A stretch of 64,000 bases of DNA from G965115915 sp965115915 (lineage in GTDB: Bacteria; Pseudomonadota; Gammaproteobacteria; Eutrophobiales; Eutrophobiaceae). This document shows, piece by piece, positions 21,001-25,441 of the stretch. Where the stretch lies: positions 682,001-746,000 of the forward strand of contig OZ220483.1 of assembly GCA_965115915.1 (NCBI GenBank), read 5' to 3'. The translations under genes were made by a program, and so were the position numbers. The notes beneath the pieces were generated by a model. The model had not been told where the DNA came from. It did no database searches and saw only the letters and a list, made by a program, of their open reading frames with translations. How positions within the stretch are numbered: position 1 is the first letter of the stretch; each line of letters opens with the position of its first letter.

Positions 21001-22433
21001 AACTCGTTGTCAATACCCGGCGCATGGACCTGGAGCAGGAGATCAGTAGCGGGGGCACGATAAGCTTTCTTGCGGGGGATTTCCACATCATTGGCGCGAG
21101 CCATCTGAGCTCGGCGCAGGGTCAACTGGCATTTTTCGTGGTGGACGAGGAATATGAGGATGGTGTTCCTGGTAGTACCGGGCGCTTTGACGCCACCGAG
21201 GCGGCTGACGATGTGGTGTTTTCCGCCCCTAACAGGGGAGATGATGGCCCATCGATTGCGTTGATTGCGACGGATGGGCTATATCAGAGTAACCGGATTA
21301 TCCTGGCTTTGGACGGTGGTGAGGTGGATGCGGCTACCGGCACCGGGAGCGGGTTGCAATTCAATGTGCGCAGTAACGCGTCCGACACGAAGACATACGA
21401 CGATTTCGATAATTTCATCAATGAGTTTTTGACTGCCAAAGGCATCAATGTCTCGACGGCTCAGGCCTACACTATCAACCCGGCAACTTCGCTGGTGGCG
21501 GTTTCCGTCATTGTCTATATCGATCTGGGCCTGTTTGAGCGTGAACTGACGCTGTTCGGGCAGATCGGCGATGGTATCGCGTTGGGATTGTCCCTGTGTG
21601 AAGAGACGGAAGGCTGTGCGCCTCCGGTAACGGAGGAGGAACTGAGCCTGCTCATCTCGGAACTGGAGCAAAGGATAGCGCAGTTGAGAAAACGTCTGGA
21701 GGAGGATCCGGATGACGCGCAGACGCAGGCACTGTTGCTGGAGTCGGAGGAGCGGCTGGCGGACTATGAATCCCATCTGGAAGAGATGGTCGCGTTTCGT
21801 AAGGCGGAGGAAGAAGCCGAGGAGCAGTTTTTGGAGGAACTGCTTAGCGACGAGGAGGTACAGGAGCTGAGTGAAGAGGAATTGGTACTCAGGGACAGGG
21901 TGATAGAGACCCTGGCCAATGTATTGACTACTGTGATGACACGTGTGCAGTGGCTGGAAGATCTGCGGGGCAAGGCGGATGAGCGGGAACGGCTGAGCAG
22001 GGCCACAGGTATTGAATTGACGCAGGAGACCCTGGAGGAGATCATTGCCGCCACCCGCGCTGAAGCCGATCTGTTCCAGCGCAATATTCGTCTGGTGCTG
22101 GAGGGCAAGATCGGTTCGGATACATACCAGTCCATGTTGCCGGATGCAGAGCAGGCCCCGGAGACGCAGACTCCGGAGCAGCAGACAGAGCCTGCGCCGG
22201 AAACAGAGGTCGATTCCGTCTTTGTTGAGCCGGGAATCAGGATGCACATGAAGATTGGCGAGCATAATGCGTTGTTGCCTGATGCATTGGCGCCTGATCT
22301 GCTCCGGCTACGCTCGGAGGATGCCGGGTTTGTTGCACTGGCCGCTGATTATGCGCAACAGCACGTGGTGGAATACCCGCATGCGGGCAGTCTTGATCTG
22401 GCTGCCTGGAGAGGGATGATCCCATTGACATGA
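1..22433 (+). CDS. Giant beta-strand-repeat exoprotein, 5'-truncated by the window edge
   Basis: The open frame continues upstream of position 1: codons from base 3 read as the same repeat (TLRTIALNGVTGGG), so the first TTG at 21 is not a real start. At least 7,470 residues are visible. Residues to about 4,890 are degenerate beta-strand repeats of roughly 70-80 residues (NLDLDG, LSVTGTSDLGANVTT, QSYAGAVTLS, LTANDGTTLQTI). Residues about 4,900-6,550 are a second family with a 104-residue period, followed by divergent first-type repeats to about residue 6,870. The tail is non-repetitive, with a C-x5-C pair (SLCEETEGC), a long Glu/Arg-rich coiled coil and a Pro/Glu/Gln-rich linker. The composition fits a secreted beta-helix adhesin of the filamentous-haemagglutinin / two-partner-secretion kind. 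There is no C-terminal autotransporter barrel, so export by a separate TpsB partner is inferred. The N-terminal TPS domain would lie outside the window. Function in adhesion or surface coating is inferred, not shown. The stop overlaps the next start (ATGA). Confidence 0.85.
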   Translation, partial: TLRTIALNGVTGGGMSLVLDGDLDLDGAVAGVNMLSVLGTSDLGADVTSTGVQSYAGTVTLSGGDRTLTANNSGTLQAISFDAEVISDPDTATNHALTVDGNLDVDGELGAAVPGKERANSHLNVLSVTGTSTLGADVTTSGAQSYTGKVTLSADVRFTGSAGTFSAGVDGGNKELGLYFTGDTVLDSTFFGSFTNLGGLAIGGGGNTTIGVDINTAGAQTYDTPVLLGADVTLTASEVRFGSTVDADAAANNRSLTITGNLDLDGKLGNSEALSVFSVTGTSDLGADVTTADDQDYRGTVTLSADVTLTANNLGVLQDVTFRGDVISASADAANHGLTVDGNLMARKELGAAVKGETRANTWLGVLSVTGTSELRADVSSSGAQSYAGAVTLRRNVQLRANNSGALQTVTLNGVTGRGRSLTVDGDLDLDGAITAVSVLSVAGTSDLGANVTTSGTQSYAGAVTLSGGDRTLTANNSGTLQAISFAADVISDPDTATNHGLTVDGNLDVDGELGAAVLGKERANSHLDVLSVTGTSTLGANVTTSGAQSYTGQVTLSANVRFTGASGSFSAGVDGGGKELGLYFTGDTVLDSTFFGSFTNLGGLAIGGGGNTTIGVDISTTGAQTYDTPVILGADVTLTASEVRFGSTVDADAAANNRSLTITGDLDLDGKLGNSEALSVFSVTGSSDLGADVSSSGAQSYVGMVTLSKDVTLTANNSGTLHNVTFNGDVISASADADNHDLTVVGHLKTDGELGAMVVGATRANTWLGVLSVTGNSALGANVTTSGAQSYAGAVTLSGGDRTLTANDGTTLQTITLGGVTGGGNALTVDADLDLNGAITGVSVLSVVGGSTLGADVTSTSGQTYANTVVLDADVTLTAKSSGTLQTISFAKDVISDPATAANHDLTVDGDLDVDGELGAAVVSKERANSYLDVLSVTGTSALSANVTSSGAQSYTGKVTLSDDVRFTGASGSFGAGVDGGGKELGLYFTGDTVLDSTFFGSFTNLGGLAIGGGGNTTIGVDISTTGTQTYDTPVILSADVTLTANNSGTLQTITFSKAMISDPDTATNHDLTVDGNLVVSGELGAAVTGKTRANSYLDVLSVTGTSALGANVTSSGAQSYTGQVTLSDDVRFTGASGSFSAGVDGGGKELGLYFTGDTVLDSTFFGSFTNLGGLAIGGGGNTTIGVDISTTGAQTYDTPVILGADVTLTANNSGTLQTVTFSRTVVSDPDTATNHDLTVDGNLVVSGDLGAAVAGKEIANSYLGVLSVTGTSDLGANVRSSGVQSYAGAVTLSAGLVTLRASEVQFGSTVDADAKANARDLLITGDLDLDGAAGGSEALAGFTVSGTSDLGANVTTTGNQSYSQVTLSADVTLTANDGKNSYPIVFDGNVISDPSNADNYDLTVDGELTALFARSELGAAVKGATRANSYLGVLSVTGPSTLGANVTTSGAQSYAGSMSLSTLTSLNAVTLTANDGTALQTITLNKVLGGGKGLTVDGDLELDGALTGVSVLSVTGTSELGAAVTTTGTQSYAGAVTLSADVTLTANDGSDLQTISFDEVVISDPATATKHDLTVDGNLVASGELGAAVKGATRANSHLDVLSVTGASAFGANVTSSGAQSYTGQVTLSADVRFTGASGSFGAGVDGGGKELGLYFTTDTTLNSAFFGSFTNLGGLAIGGSGNTTIGTDISTTGAQTYETPVILGATVQLTASEVQFTNTVDADAAANTRGLTITGNLDLDAAVGGSEALSVFSVSGASDLGANVTTTAGQYYTGAVTLSADVTLKVGSTSLVTFHSTVDADATANNRGLTISELDLNAAIGGTEALAFLSVTGTSELAANVTTTGAQTYSGSVVLGGDCTLTANNSGGVLQNVTLTGVFGRNNALTVAGNLDLNGAITSVGEFSVTGTSALGADVETTGAQSYAGVVTLESDVTLTANDGTNLQTIAVPDVISQFVGDANNYNLVVNGNLELDSSFVGNSPNAYLGTLSVTGTSTLSGRLWSSGSQTYTGAVTLSGGMILTANDGGTLQTVTFGGDVISDPANEHSEALTVDGNLVTSGELGAAVTGQKRANTTLALLEVMGTSTLGGNVTTEDAQTYTGKVTLSEDVRFTGNTGTFSAGVDGGNKELGLYFDTDTVLNKAFFGSFTNLGGLAIGGKGNTTIEIDISTTGSQTYDTLVILGAERVELTANDGSDLQTITFNAGVVSDPANAKNHVLVMRGNVVTSGELGAKLSGHAHANTRLEGINVHGTSTLGANVTTREDQFYTGKVTLSANVRLTGDTGIFNAGVDGGNKELGLYFDTDTVLNKAFFGSFTNLGGLAIGGSGNTTISTDISTTGAQTYETPVTLGADVTLTASEVKFTNTVDADAKANDRVLAITGDLDLDGVVGGSEALSVLSVSGVSDLGADVTTTAGQDYTGAVTLSADVTLKSRDKGYTTVAFGAHVVSDPGNADNYDLLLEAALIARGELGAKLSAHAHANTRLAEFTVQGTSSLGGNVTTSGDQTYAGQVTLSDDARLTGDSVVFGTPVNGAGKELGLYFNEDTVLDSTFFRTFTKLGGLAIGGGGNTTIGVDITTTGDQTYDDAVILAANVTLTAREVKFGSTVDADAAANNRVLTISANLDVDGAIGGSEALSVLSVSGVSDLGADVTTTGAQTYTGRVFLVGGDRTLTANDGSALQTITLGGVSTHSDNHALTVVGNLDLNGAVTGVTVFSVSGTSDLGASVTSTGVQTYTGAVTLSADVTLTASEVRFASTVDDDSGAILRILLHIRGDLDLDGVIGGSRALRRLSVTGTSNLGANVTTTGDQSYKGTVTLSADVRLATGALGHLGEVTFSQGVISDPATATNHDLTVVGHLGKGGELGAAVPGQTRANSYLGVLSVSGVSDLGADVTTSGAQTYTGRVALSGGDRTLTANDGTTLQTITLGGVTGGGNALTVAGNLDLNGAITGVKVLSVSGTSDLGASVTSTGIQTYTGAVTLSKKNMTLKASEVRFASTVDGATMGAVLTIDGNLDLDAAMGGSTALEYIRVTGASNLGANVTTTNGQYYTGAVTLSTDVTLTGNNSGTLKAVEFHGTVISDPDTAANHDLTVDGNLVVRGELGAAVAGKERANTRLDTFSVAGISDLGASVTSTGVQTYTGEVTLNANVTLEASEVQFGSKVYDGPGFNQWRLTITGNLDLNGAIIGLGEFSVTGTSDLGANVETWRSQDYHGTVTLSADVTLRTSRLPGVRFRGTVISDPDTAANHALTVVSNLDVDGELGAAVPGKERANSYLGVFSVTGPNPIVTGTSNLGANVTSSGAQSYAGAVTLSGGDRTLTANDGTALQTITLGGVTGGGNALTVAGNLDLNGAITGVSVLSVAGGSTLGASVTSTSGQTYANTVVLDADVTLTAKSGGTLQTISFAKDVISDPATAANHDLTVDGNLDVDGELGAAVMGKERANSYLDVLSVTGTSALSANVTSSGAQSYTGKVTLSDDVRFTGASGSFGAGVDGGGKELGLYFTGDTVLDKAFFGSFTNLGGLAIGGGGNTTIGVDISTTGTQTYDTPVDLSANVTLTASEVRFGSTVDADSGLFSLTVAGDLDLDGAIGAGNTLLSLSVTGASDLGANVSTANVQTYTGTVTLSKDVTLTANNAGTLHNVTFDGDVISASADADNHDLTVDGNLVVSGELGAMVAGATRANTHLAVLSVTGTSKLGANVTSSGAQSYAGVVTLSGGGRTLTANDGTSLQTIRLGGVTGGGNALTVAGNLDLDRAITGVSVLSVSGTSDLRVSVTSTGTQTYTGAVTLSRTVTLTASEVRFGSTVNDAPGVIVSGLIITGNLDLDGAIGDSSELDYLSVTGTSDLGANVKTYDSQDYRGTVTLSADVTLTANDSGTLYNVTFNGDVISASADANNYALTVDGNLVTSGELGAAVVGATRANTWLRVLSVTGTSNLGANVTTANTQSYAGAVTLSAAVTLTANDGSSLQTVTLSGVTGGGKDLTVAGNLDLNGAVAGVNILSVTGTSDLGAAVTTANTQSYAGAVTLSKTVTLTASAGAVRFAGTVDADAAASNRGLTIVGDLDLDGTAGGSEALYWLWVQGESELGANVTTGAREQVYEKAVTLSANVTLTSSTSDIRFEGTVDADAAANNRVLTIAGKLDLDGAVGASQALSVFSVTGNSSLAANVTTSGVQSYAGTVGLVADVNLKASEVRFTGTVDTAVAAFNDRVLTITGNLDLDGVVGGSRTLASLSVTGTSDLGADVKTSGVQSYAGAVTLSGGDRTLTANDGSALQTITLNGVTGGGHALTVDGNLDLDGAITGVSVLSVKGTSALGASVTTTDRQSYAGLVTVSGGRIMTANNIGLYGGVTGSGGTLLLLGKVDLDGPAITGLKELNVVNDIDLGANVTTTGNQTYSANVTLIGGARTLTANDGTNLQTITLSGVTGGGYALTVDGNLDLDGFIGGVSVFSVSGTSRLNEEVSTTGSQTYAGVVTIESDLTLTANDGTGLQTIHFQSGLVSDERDADNDNLTVDGNLVVDGEFGAAVTGAERANTYLGVLSVEGTSTLGANVTSTGMQDYTGVVRLDGDVTLTANDGTNLQTIRFQSELISNEQNADNHALNVCGKLDARSTIGTRAGDTVANTRLSTLSVKGESVLYANVLSSGTQTYDEEVTLEANVTLNGQSIDLQNGLDGKLHGLGLVTSETLTLGKPGSNPFKNISSLTIGGDGITRIDANFQTTGDQTYSSRVTILRRNTTLTAKTVVFGGQVISRPNNKKNYDLTVKGDMELTNKGQLGGQYVDPGTKTVHAEANTNVDVLSVTGKSSLGGDIMSAGQQIYDQAVTVRGTPTLKGVGLTFKASVDAHTDLTADGLTIDGGDQDVVFEADVGATTPLQQLVIARVRSLTLAGVDTVAAQRYTANTITLKGMTYASDDGDLVFAGAVDLDAASIALDSDADADATDGAIRFSKTVDGDSALSLDADTGTVELAETTGGTTKLKSLTVVAASQVDVASVRVTGGLSLTGTNVDLNGANYASDDGDLVFAGAVDLDAASIALDSDADADATDGAIRFSKTVDGDSALSLDADKGTVELAETTGGTTKLKSLTVVAASQVDVASVRVTGGLSLTGTNLDLNGASYASEDGDLVFAGAVDLDAASIALDSDADADATDGAIRFSKTVDGDSALSLDADKGTVELAETTGGTTKLKSLTVVAASQVDVASVSVTGGLSLTGTNVDLNGANYASDDGDLVFAGAVDLDAASIALDSDADADATDGAIRFSKTVDGDSALSLDADTGTVELAETTGGTTKLKSLTVVAASQVDVASVRVTGGLSLTGTNLDLNGANYASDDGDLVFAGAVDLDAASIALDSDADADATDGAIRFSKTVDGDSALSLDADTGTVELAETTGGTTKLKSLTVVAASQVDVASVRVTGGLSLTGTNVDLNGANYASDDGDLVFAGAVDLDAASIALDSDADADATDGAIRFSKTVDGDSALSLDADTGTVELAETTGGTTKLKSLTVVAASQVDVASVSVTGGLSLTGTNLDLNGANYASDDGDLVFAGAVDLDAASIALDSDADADATDGAIRFSKTVDGDSALSLDADTGTVELAETTGGTTKLKSLTVVAASQVDVASVRVTGGLSLTGTNVDLNGANYASDDGDLVFAGAVDLDAASIALDSDADADATDGAIRFSKTVDGDSALSLDADTGTVELAETTGGTTKLKSLTVVAASQVDVASVRVTGGLSLTGTNVDLNGASYASDDGDLVFAGAVDLDAASIALDSDADADATDGAIRFSKTVDGDSALSLDADTGTVELAETTGGTTKLKSLTVVAASQVDVASVRVTGGLSLTGTNVDLNGANYASDDGDLVFAGAVDLDAASIALDSDADDDATDGAIRFTKTVDGASALSLDAGGTGTVELAGETGGTTALATLSVQPLSASQVDVASVRVTGGLVLFGTNIDLNGARYTSEDGDLVFAGAVDLDAASITVDSDADDDARDGAIRFNGTVDGDSALSLDADSGQVQLSDETGGTTKLKSLTVVAASQVDVGSVRVTGGLSLTGTNLDLNGANYASDDGDLVFAGAVDLDATTIALDSDADDDVTDGAIRFSKTVDGDSALSLDADTGTVELAETTGGTTKLKSLTVVAASQVDVASVSVTGGLSLTGTNVDLNGARYASDDGDLVFAGAVDLDAVSIEMDSDADADATDGDIRFTGTVDGDSELKLNAGGNVGVGKVELVGMTGGTTALQSLTVEQASQVDVGSVRVKGLLSLSAANVDLNGASYTSEDGDLVFAGAVDLDAASIAMDSDADDDATDGNIQFTGTVDGNSALSLDADTGTVGLFAKTGGTVERERLTGVLTALRSLTVVAASQVDVASVRVTGLLSLTGTNLDLNGASYTSNDGDLVFNGAVDLDATTIALDSDADNDGTAGAIRFSGTVDGASALSLDANTGTVELAETTGGTTALQSLTVVAASQVDVASVRVTGLLSLTGTNVDLNGARYASDDGDLVFAGAVDLDAASIALDSDADDDATDGAIRFSGTVDGASALSLDADTGTVEWSNGETGGTTKLLSVDVSAGVVRLGHGISTTGKQVWRAPVYLTDNLRLSANNAGTLAAVQFLDTLSSDAEDAVHYSLTVDGNLEQQQEVGLLAGKEANTPLANLSVIGTSVLNADIRTVGVQSYDGLVILSKGMQFTAMDSGGERQTVTFSKGVASSPEDAQNHVLVVDGNLVTGGELGTAVEGAERANTYLDNLSVLGTIELGADVTTTGTQTYDKAVTLNGDVKLSVYTGGIVDNLGEVVFGGAVNSVSGGNHALEVNANLDQRSGADFGAQAGQALGALTVVGLGKLSADIIVTGEQAYQGMVQIMEDVLLRGATVRFASFVDGRVAQGGPTVEELNEDVELTFGSDGAGLSVDADELLFTEDISVAFLDMSASARLLIDGDVTLHVDPNRLDFAVAVTGEEDSSLTIAAVKGEDLSLGADGLQITDFSNFNGHLIIGGRLDPEGTEPYYSSEIEQLVVNTRRMDLEQEISSGGTISFLAGDFHIIGASHLSSAQGQLAFFVVDEEYEDGVPGSTGRFDATEAADDVVFSAPNRGDDGPSIALIATDGLYQSNRIILALDGGEVDAATGTGSGLQFNVRSNASDTKTYDDFDNFINEFLTAKGINVSTAQAYTINPATSLVAVSVIVYIDLGLFERELTLFGQIGDGIALGLSLCEETEGCAPPVTEEELSLLISELEQRIAQLRKRLEEDPDDAQTQALLLESEERLADYESHLEEMVAFRKAEEEAEEQFLEELLSDEEVQELSEEELVLRDRVIETLANVLTTVMTRVQWLEDLRGKADERERLSRATGIELTQETLEEIIAATRAEADLFQRNIRLVLEGKIGSDTYQSMLPDAEQAPETQTPEQQTEPAPETEVDSVFVEPGIRMHMKIGEHNALLPDALAPDLLRLRSEDAGFVALAADYAQQHVVEYPHAGSLDLAAWRGMIPLT
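21..3110. repeat. 1215-bp higher-order repeat inside the exoprotein gene (two full copies, part of a third)
   Basis: Matching sites recur exactly 1215 bp apart. The TTGAATGGTGTGACG start occurs at 21 and 1236. The TTTTTCGGGTC module (FFGSFTNLGGLAIGGGGN) has its preceding ACG codon at 567, 1782 and 2997. Colinearity with offset 1215 holds through checkpoints at 181/1396, 541/1756, 781/1996, 961/2176 and 1101/2316. The unit is 405 codons, so the frame is kept. The third copy follows the same register from about 2454 to 3110 and then switches into the 498-bp duplication. Confidence 0.85.
2820..3880. repeat. 498-bp tandem duplication inside the exoprotein gene
   Basis: Sequence around 2821-3318 recurs at 3319-3816 with constant offset 498 (166 codons). 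Examples are GCGATGTGCGCTTCACTGG-type text near 2894 and 3392, the FFGSF module at 2997 and 3495, and the AATAACAGTGGCACTTTGC segment near 3142 and 3640. The copies are almost identical in the FFGSF part and drift towards the end. Confidence 0.8.
9939..10649. repeat. 710-bp segmental copy of 2400-3110 within the same gene
   Basis: Positions 2400-3110 and 9939-10649 align without indels at offset 7539; checked at 2481/10020, 2871/10410, 2997/10536 and 3093/10632. In the parts read side by side only a small number of substitutions separate them, while flanking sequence on both sides is clearly more diverged. This indicates intragenic duplication or gene conversion between distant parts of the gene. 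Confidence 0.8.
14721..19680. repeat. 312-bp (104-codon) in-frame tandem repeat array, 16 units
   Basis: Units begin with the codon TAT of YASDDGDLVFAG at 14721, 15033, 15345, 15657, 15969, 16281, 16593, 16905, 17217, 17529, 17850, 18162, 18474, 18798, 19140 and 19452. Spacing is exactly 312 bp for the first ten units, then 321, 312, 312, 324, 342 and 312. Every irregular spacing is a multiple of three. The first ten units are nearly identical at DNA level and the last six are visibly diverged. Each unit carries an Asp-rich LDSDADADATDG-like stretch and an ASQVDVASVRVTGGLSL stretch. Units encode repeated protein domains, not a CRISPR or satellite. Confidence 0.95.
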
Positions 22434-24169
22434 ATGGGTGTTCCAGCAGGCGTCCTATACAGCATTTTTTTCTGTTTCTTGGGTTGGTTTTTTTTGTCCC
22501 CCAGCCGGGGATGGCGGCACAGGCGTTTCGCGATCCGATGGCCTTACGCCAGGATCAGCACCTGCTGTTGGAGCAGGGTTGGAATGCGCAGGACCGCCAG
22601 TGGTTTTATCACAGAAACCAGGGTTCCAGGCTGATACCGTATGCGTTTTTCCTGCATCTGGAGCAGGCTGGCAGTCGCGCATTGCTCAGGGAGCCGCTCA
22701 ATATGCTGGGGATGGGTCTGATCCCCGGGCGGGCGGGTGCCTATAACCCGGATGCCTTGCCCATAGGTTTCAGTCGAGATGGTGATTACCTGGGCCTGAC
22801 TTGTGCCGCCTGTCACACCCAGTTGATCAAATATCGCGATACCTTTATCCGCATTGATGGTGGTCAGGCACTGCTGAACCTGCCCATGTTGCTGGGTGCG
22901 ATCGAGGACGCGATGCGGGAAACGCTGCATGAAGAGCAAAAATTTCAGCGTTTCCAGCGTCGCCTGCTGGGGGACAATCCCAGGCCGGAGGGTGTCTCCG
23001 GATTGCGTGCGCGGTTACAGGCGGTGTACCGGGAACACCGTTCGCGCAACCTCAGAAATCGCACACGAGTGCCGTACGGTCATTCCCGGCTGGATGCGTT
23101 TGGCGCAATTCTGAACAAGGGATTGTGGTTGACCGGTGTGCCGGACAATTTCAATGCGCCGAACGCCCCCACCAGTTTCCCGTATTTGTGGGATACCCCC
23201 CAGCATGATTATGTGGAGTGGAACGGGTCGCAGTCCAACTCGGATATTGGTGCACTGGCGCGCAATGTTGGCGAGGTCATCGGGGTGTTTGGCCATGTCG
23301 ATACGGTCCCGAAAAAGCGCTGGCTGTTTTTTGACGCGGGCTATGCATCCTCCATTGACATCCGTGGCTTGCGTCAACTTGAGAAACGCATCGCCAGATT
23401 GCAGTCCCCACTGTGGCCGGATGATGTGTTTCCGGTGGTCGATGCGGCCATGGCGCGTGCGGGGAGAAGATTGTATGAACGCTATTGTCTGTATTGCCAT
23501 CAGGACATTGATCGCGGTGACCCGAAGCGTCTTGTCAAGGTGCGCATGAGTTCGCTCGATGCGATAGGCACCGATCCGCTGATGGCACGCAATGCGCTGT
23601 TCCTGGAAGGCAGAAGCGGAATGTTCGAAGGCTTGCCGCGGTTTTATTTTGCAGGTGCCAGACTTGGCCGGACGGTGCCGGCACTGTATGTGGTGAATGT
23701 GCTGATGGGAGGAGTATTGTCCAATAATCCGGTGCAGGGTTATTTGGCGATCCGGGATGCACGCAGGCTGGGTCATGCCAGGGAGATCCATCCGCCCAAA
23801 TATCTGGATGGAGCAATCATTGAGCGTGGACAAGAGGTGTCGGAACGTGCGTTGCTTGCCTATAAGGCGCGCCCACTGAATGGCGTCTGGAGTTCGGCGC
23901 CGTTTTTGCATAATGGTTCGGTACCGACCTTGTATGACCTGTTGTTGCCCGAGGAGGAACGTCCGGATTATTTTTGTCTCGGTAGCTGGGAGTACGACCC
24001 GGTCAAGGTGGGTTATGTCGACCGCCACCTGTCGGGAGCCGAGTGCATGGATACGGCGCTGGAGGGTAATGCCAACGGCGGGCACGAATATGGAACCGGC
24101 CGTGATGGTTTGCCAAGACTCGGCGCATCGGAGTTGATGGCCCTGCTGGAGTATATGAAGACACTTTGA
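22430..24169 (+). CDS. Periplasmic di-haem c-type cytochrome (di-haem peroxidase / RoxA-like family)
   Basis: The 579-residue product has an N-terminal hydrophobic signal segment (about residues 12-30, ending GMAAQ) and two c-type haem motifs, CAACH at residues 125-129 and CLYCH at 353-357. Between them lies a block FNAPNAPTSFPYLWDTPQ...VEWNG...RNVGEVIGVFG. I associate this block with the family annotated as di-haem cytochrome c peroxidase with a RoxA-like fold, to which latex-cleaving oxygenases also belong. The substrate is therefore open: peroxide or an organic molecule oxidised with O2. The start ATG overlaps the exoprotein stop (ATGA) and the stop overlaps the catalase-like gene start, so the three are probably co-translated. 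The location is inferred to be periplasmic from the signal and the haem c motifs. Confidence 0.8.
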   Translation: MNGCSSRRPIQHFFLFLGLVFFVPQPGMAAQAFRDPMALRQDQHLLLEQGWNAQDRQWFYHRNQGSRLIPYAFFLHLEQAGSRALLREPLNMLGMGLIPGRAGAYNPDALPIGFSRDGDYLGLTCAACHTQLIKYRDTFIRIDGGQALLNLPMLLGAIEDAMRETLHEEQKFQRFQRRLLGDNPRPEGVSGLRARLQAVYREHRSRNLRNRTRVPYGHSRLDAFGAILNKGLWLTGVPDNFNAPNAPTSFPYLWDTPQHDYVEWNGSQSNSDIGALARNVGEVIGVFGHVDTVPKKRWLFFDAGYASSIDIRGLRQLEKRIARLQSPLWPDDVFPVVDAAMARAGRRLYERYCLYCHQDIDRGDPKRLVKVRMSSLDAIGTDPLMARNALFLEGRSGMFEGLPRFYFAGARLGRTVPALYVVNVLMGGVLSNNPVQGYLAIRDARRLGHAREIHPPKYLDGAIIERGQEVSERALLAYKARPLNGVWSSAPFLHNGSVPTLYDLLLPEEERPDYFCLGSWEYDPVKVGYVDRHLSGAECMDTALEGNANGGHEYGTGRDGLPRLGASELMALLEYMKTL

Positions 24170-25308
24170 TGCGGTGGGGTACCGTTTGTCGGGTGGGTAT
24201 TGCGATAGCGGGTTCGGTACTTGCCGCGCTCGTGGTGCTGGGGTCGAGTCTTTATGTATGGGATTTTCTGTGGCGGCGTGCACCGGTCAGTGCCGAGGAG
24301 CTTGTGCGTGCCGATGAGCAGGAGCAGGCACGGCGTGCGGTGGCTGGTTTCGAGCGCATACTGGAGCGTTACCGTAGCGATGATTATATGCCCAGGGGTT
24401 CACACGCAAAGGCCCACGCGTGTGTCAAGGCCTGGTTTGAGGTTGATGCGGATGTTTCGCCCGAGCTGAGTCACGGTGTTTTCTCCGTGCCGGGGCGGCG
24501 GTATCAGGCCTGGGTACGCCTGTCCAACGGGCATTTCAATCTCCGAGTGAGCCAGGATGGCAATCCGGATGCCCGCGGCCTGGCGATCAAATTGCTGGAC
24601 CCGCCAGGCAAACCGATGCGGCAGGCTGCCGGACAGCCGCCCAGCCAGGATTTTCTGATGGCCACCAGCCCGGTCTTTTTTGCCAGGGATATCATGGCCT
24701 ATAACGCGTTGATTGCCGCCCCGGAAGAATTTTTTGGCTATTTTTTCCCACACTGGTGGAACCCCTTTGGCTGGCGCCTGCGCGAATTGAAAGCGGCACT
24801 CCGGATATTCGGCCGGACCCCGGTGGGCCTGCTGAAGATGGACTATTTCAGCATCACGCCCTACCGCCTGGGACCGCATAACGTAAAGTACAGTGCCCGC
24901 CCCTGTGACCGCAGGGGTGTTAACGAACCTGCCCCGGAAGGGGTTGCCGATGATTATCTGCGCCGACGCCTGGCTGAAGAACTGGGGGCCGGGGAGGCGT
25001 GTCTGTGGTTTACCGTTCAAAAACAGGACATCGGGAAATATATGCCACTGGAAGACCCGACCGTGGAGTGGCTGGAACGGGATTCTCCGTTTTTGGCGGT
25101 AGCGAAGATTGTGATACCGAAGCAGGATTTCAATGTGCCCGGGCGTGAAGCGTTTTGTGAGGCACTGTCATTTGCCCCCTGGCATGCGTTGCCGGAGCAC
25201 CGCCCACTCGGTCAATTCAATCGTATGCGCCGCATGATCTATCCAGGCAGTGTGGACTATCGTCACCGGCAAAATCGCACAGTCGCACCGGCCGATCTGC
25301 GGTGGTGA
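24169..25308 (+). CDS. Catalase-family protein with N-terminal membrane anchor
   Basis: The 379-residue product starts at the ATG overlapping the previous stop (TGATG). An in-frame TTG three bases earlier is less likely. Residues about 8-27 (VGIAIAGSVLAALVVLGSSL) form one membrane segment, so the rest is probably periplasmic. The body shows catalase-domain features: a MPRGSHAKAHACVKAWFEV opening, FSVPGRRYQAWVRLSNGH, and DARGLAIKLLD. At 379 residues it is shorter than classical monofunctional catalases (about 480 or more), as in the SrpA-like haem catalase-related group. Tight coupling to the di-haem cytochrome suggests a shared oxidative role. Catalase activity itself is not established by the sequence. 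Confidence 0.8.
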   Translation: MRWGTVCRVGIAIAGSVLAALVVLGSSLYVWDFLWRRAPVSAEELVRADEQEQARRAVAGFERILERYRSDDYMPRGSHAKAHACVKAWFEVDADVSPELSHGVFSVPGRRYQAWVRLSNGHFNLRVSQDGNPDARGLAIKLLDPPGKPMRQAAGQPPSQDFLMATSPVFFARDIMAYNALIAAPEEFFGYFFPHWWNPFGWRLRELKAALRIFGRTPVGLLKMDYFSITPYRLGPHNVKYSARPCDRRGVNEPAPEGVADDYLRRRLAEELGAGEACLWFTVQKQDIGKYMPLEDPTVEWLERDSPFLAVAKIVIPKQDFNVPGREAFCEALSFAPWHALPEHRPLGQFNRMRRMIYPGSVDYRHRQNRTVAPADLRW

Positions 25309-25441
25309 TGCGGGTCGTGAAGCGTGTGCTTCGGCAGGCGCTCGCGTTCACCTCCGGTTGTGTTTCCCGCAGTTGCACAGACGCTGCTTACAGGTGTTGG
25401 CCGCATATTGCTTGCCCGGCCACCAGACGGGGTTCCGGTCG

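Noticed and set aside
1..22433. Autotransporter (type Va) assignment of the exoprotein
   Set aside because: The C-terminus is coiled coil and Pro/Glu-rich linker, without a 12-strand barrel or terminal aromatic residue.
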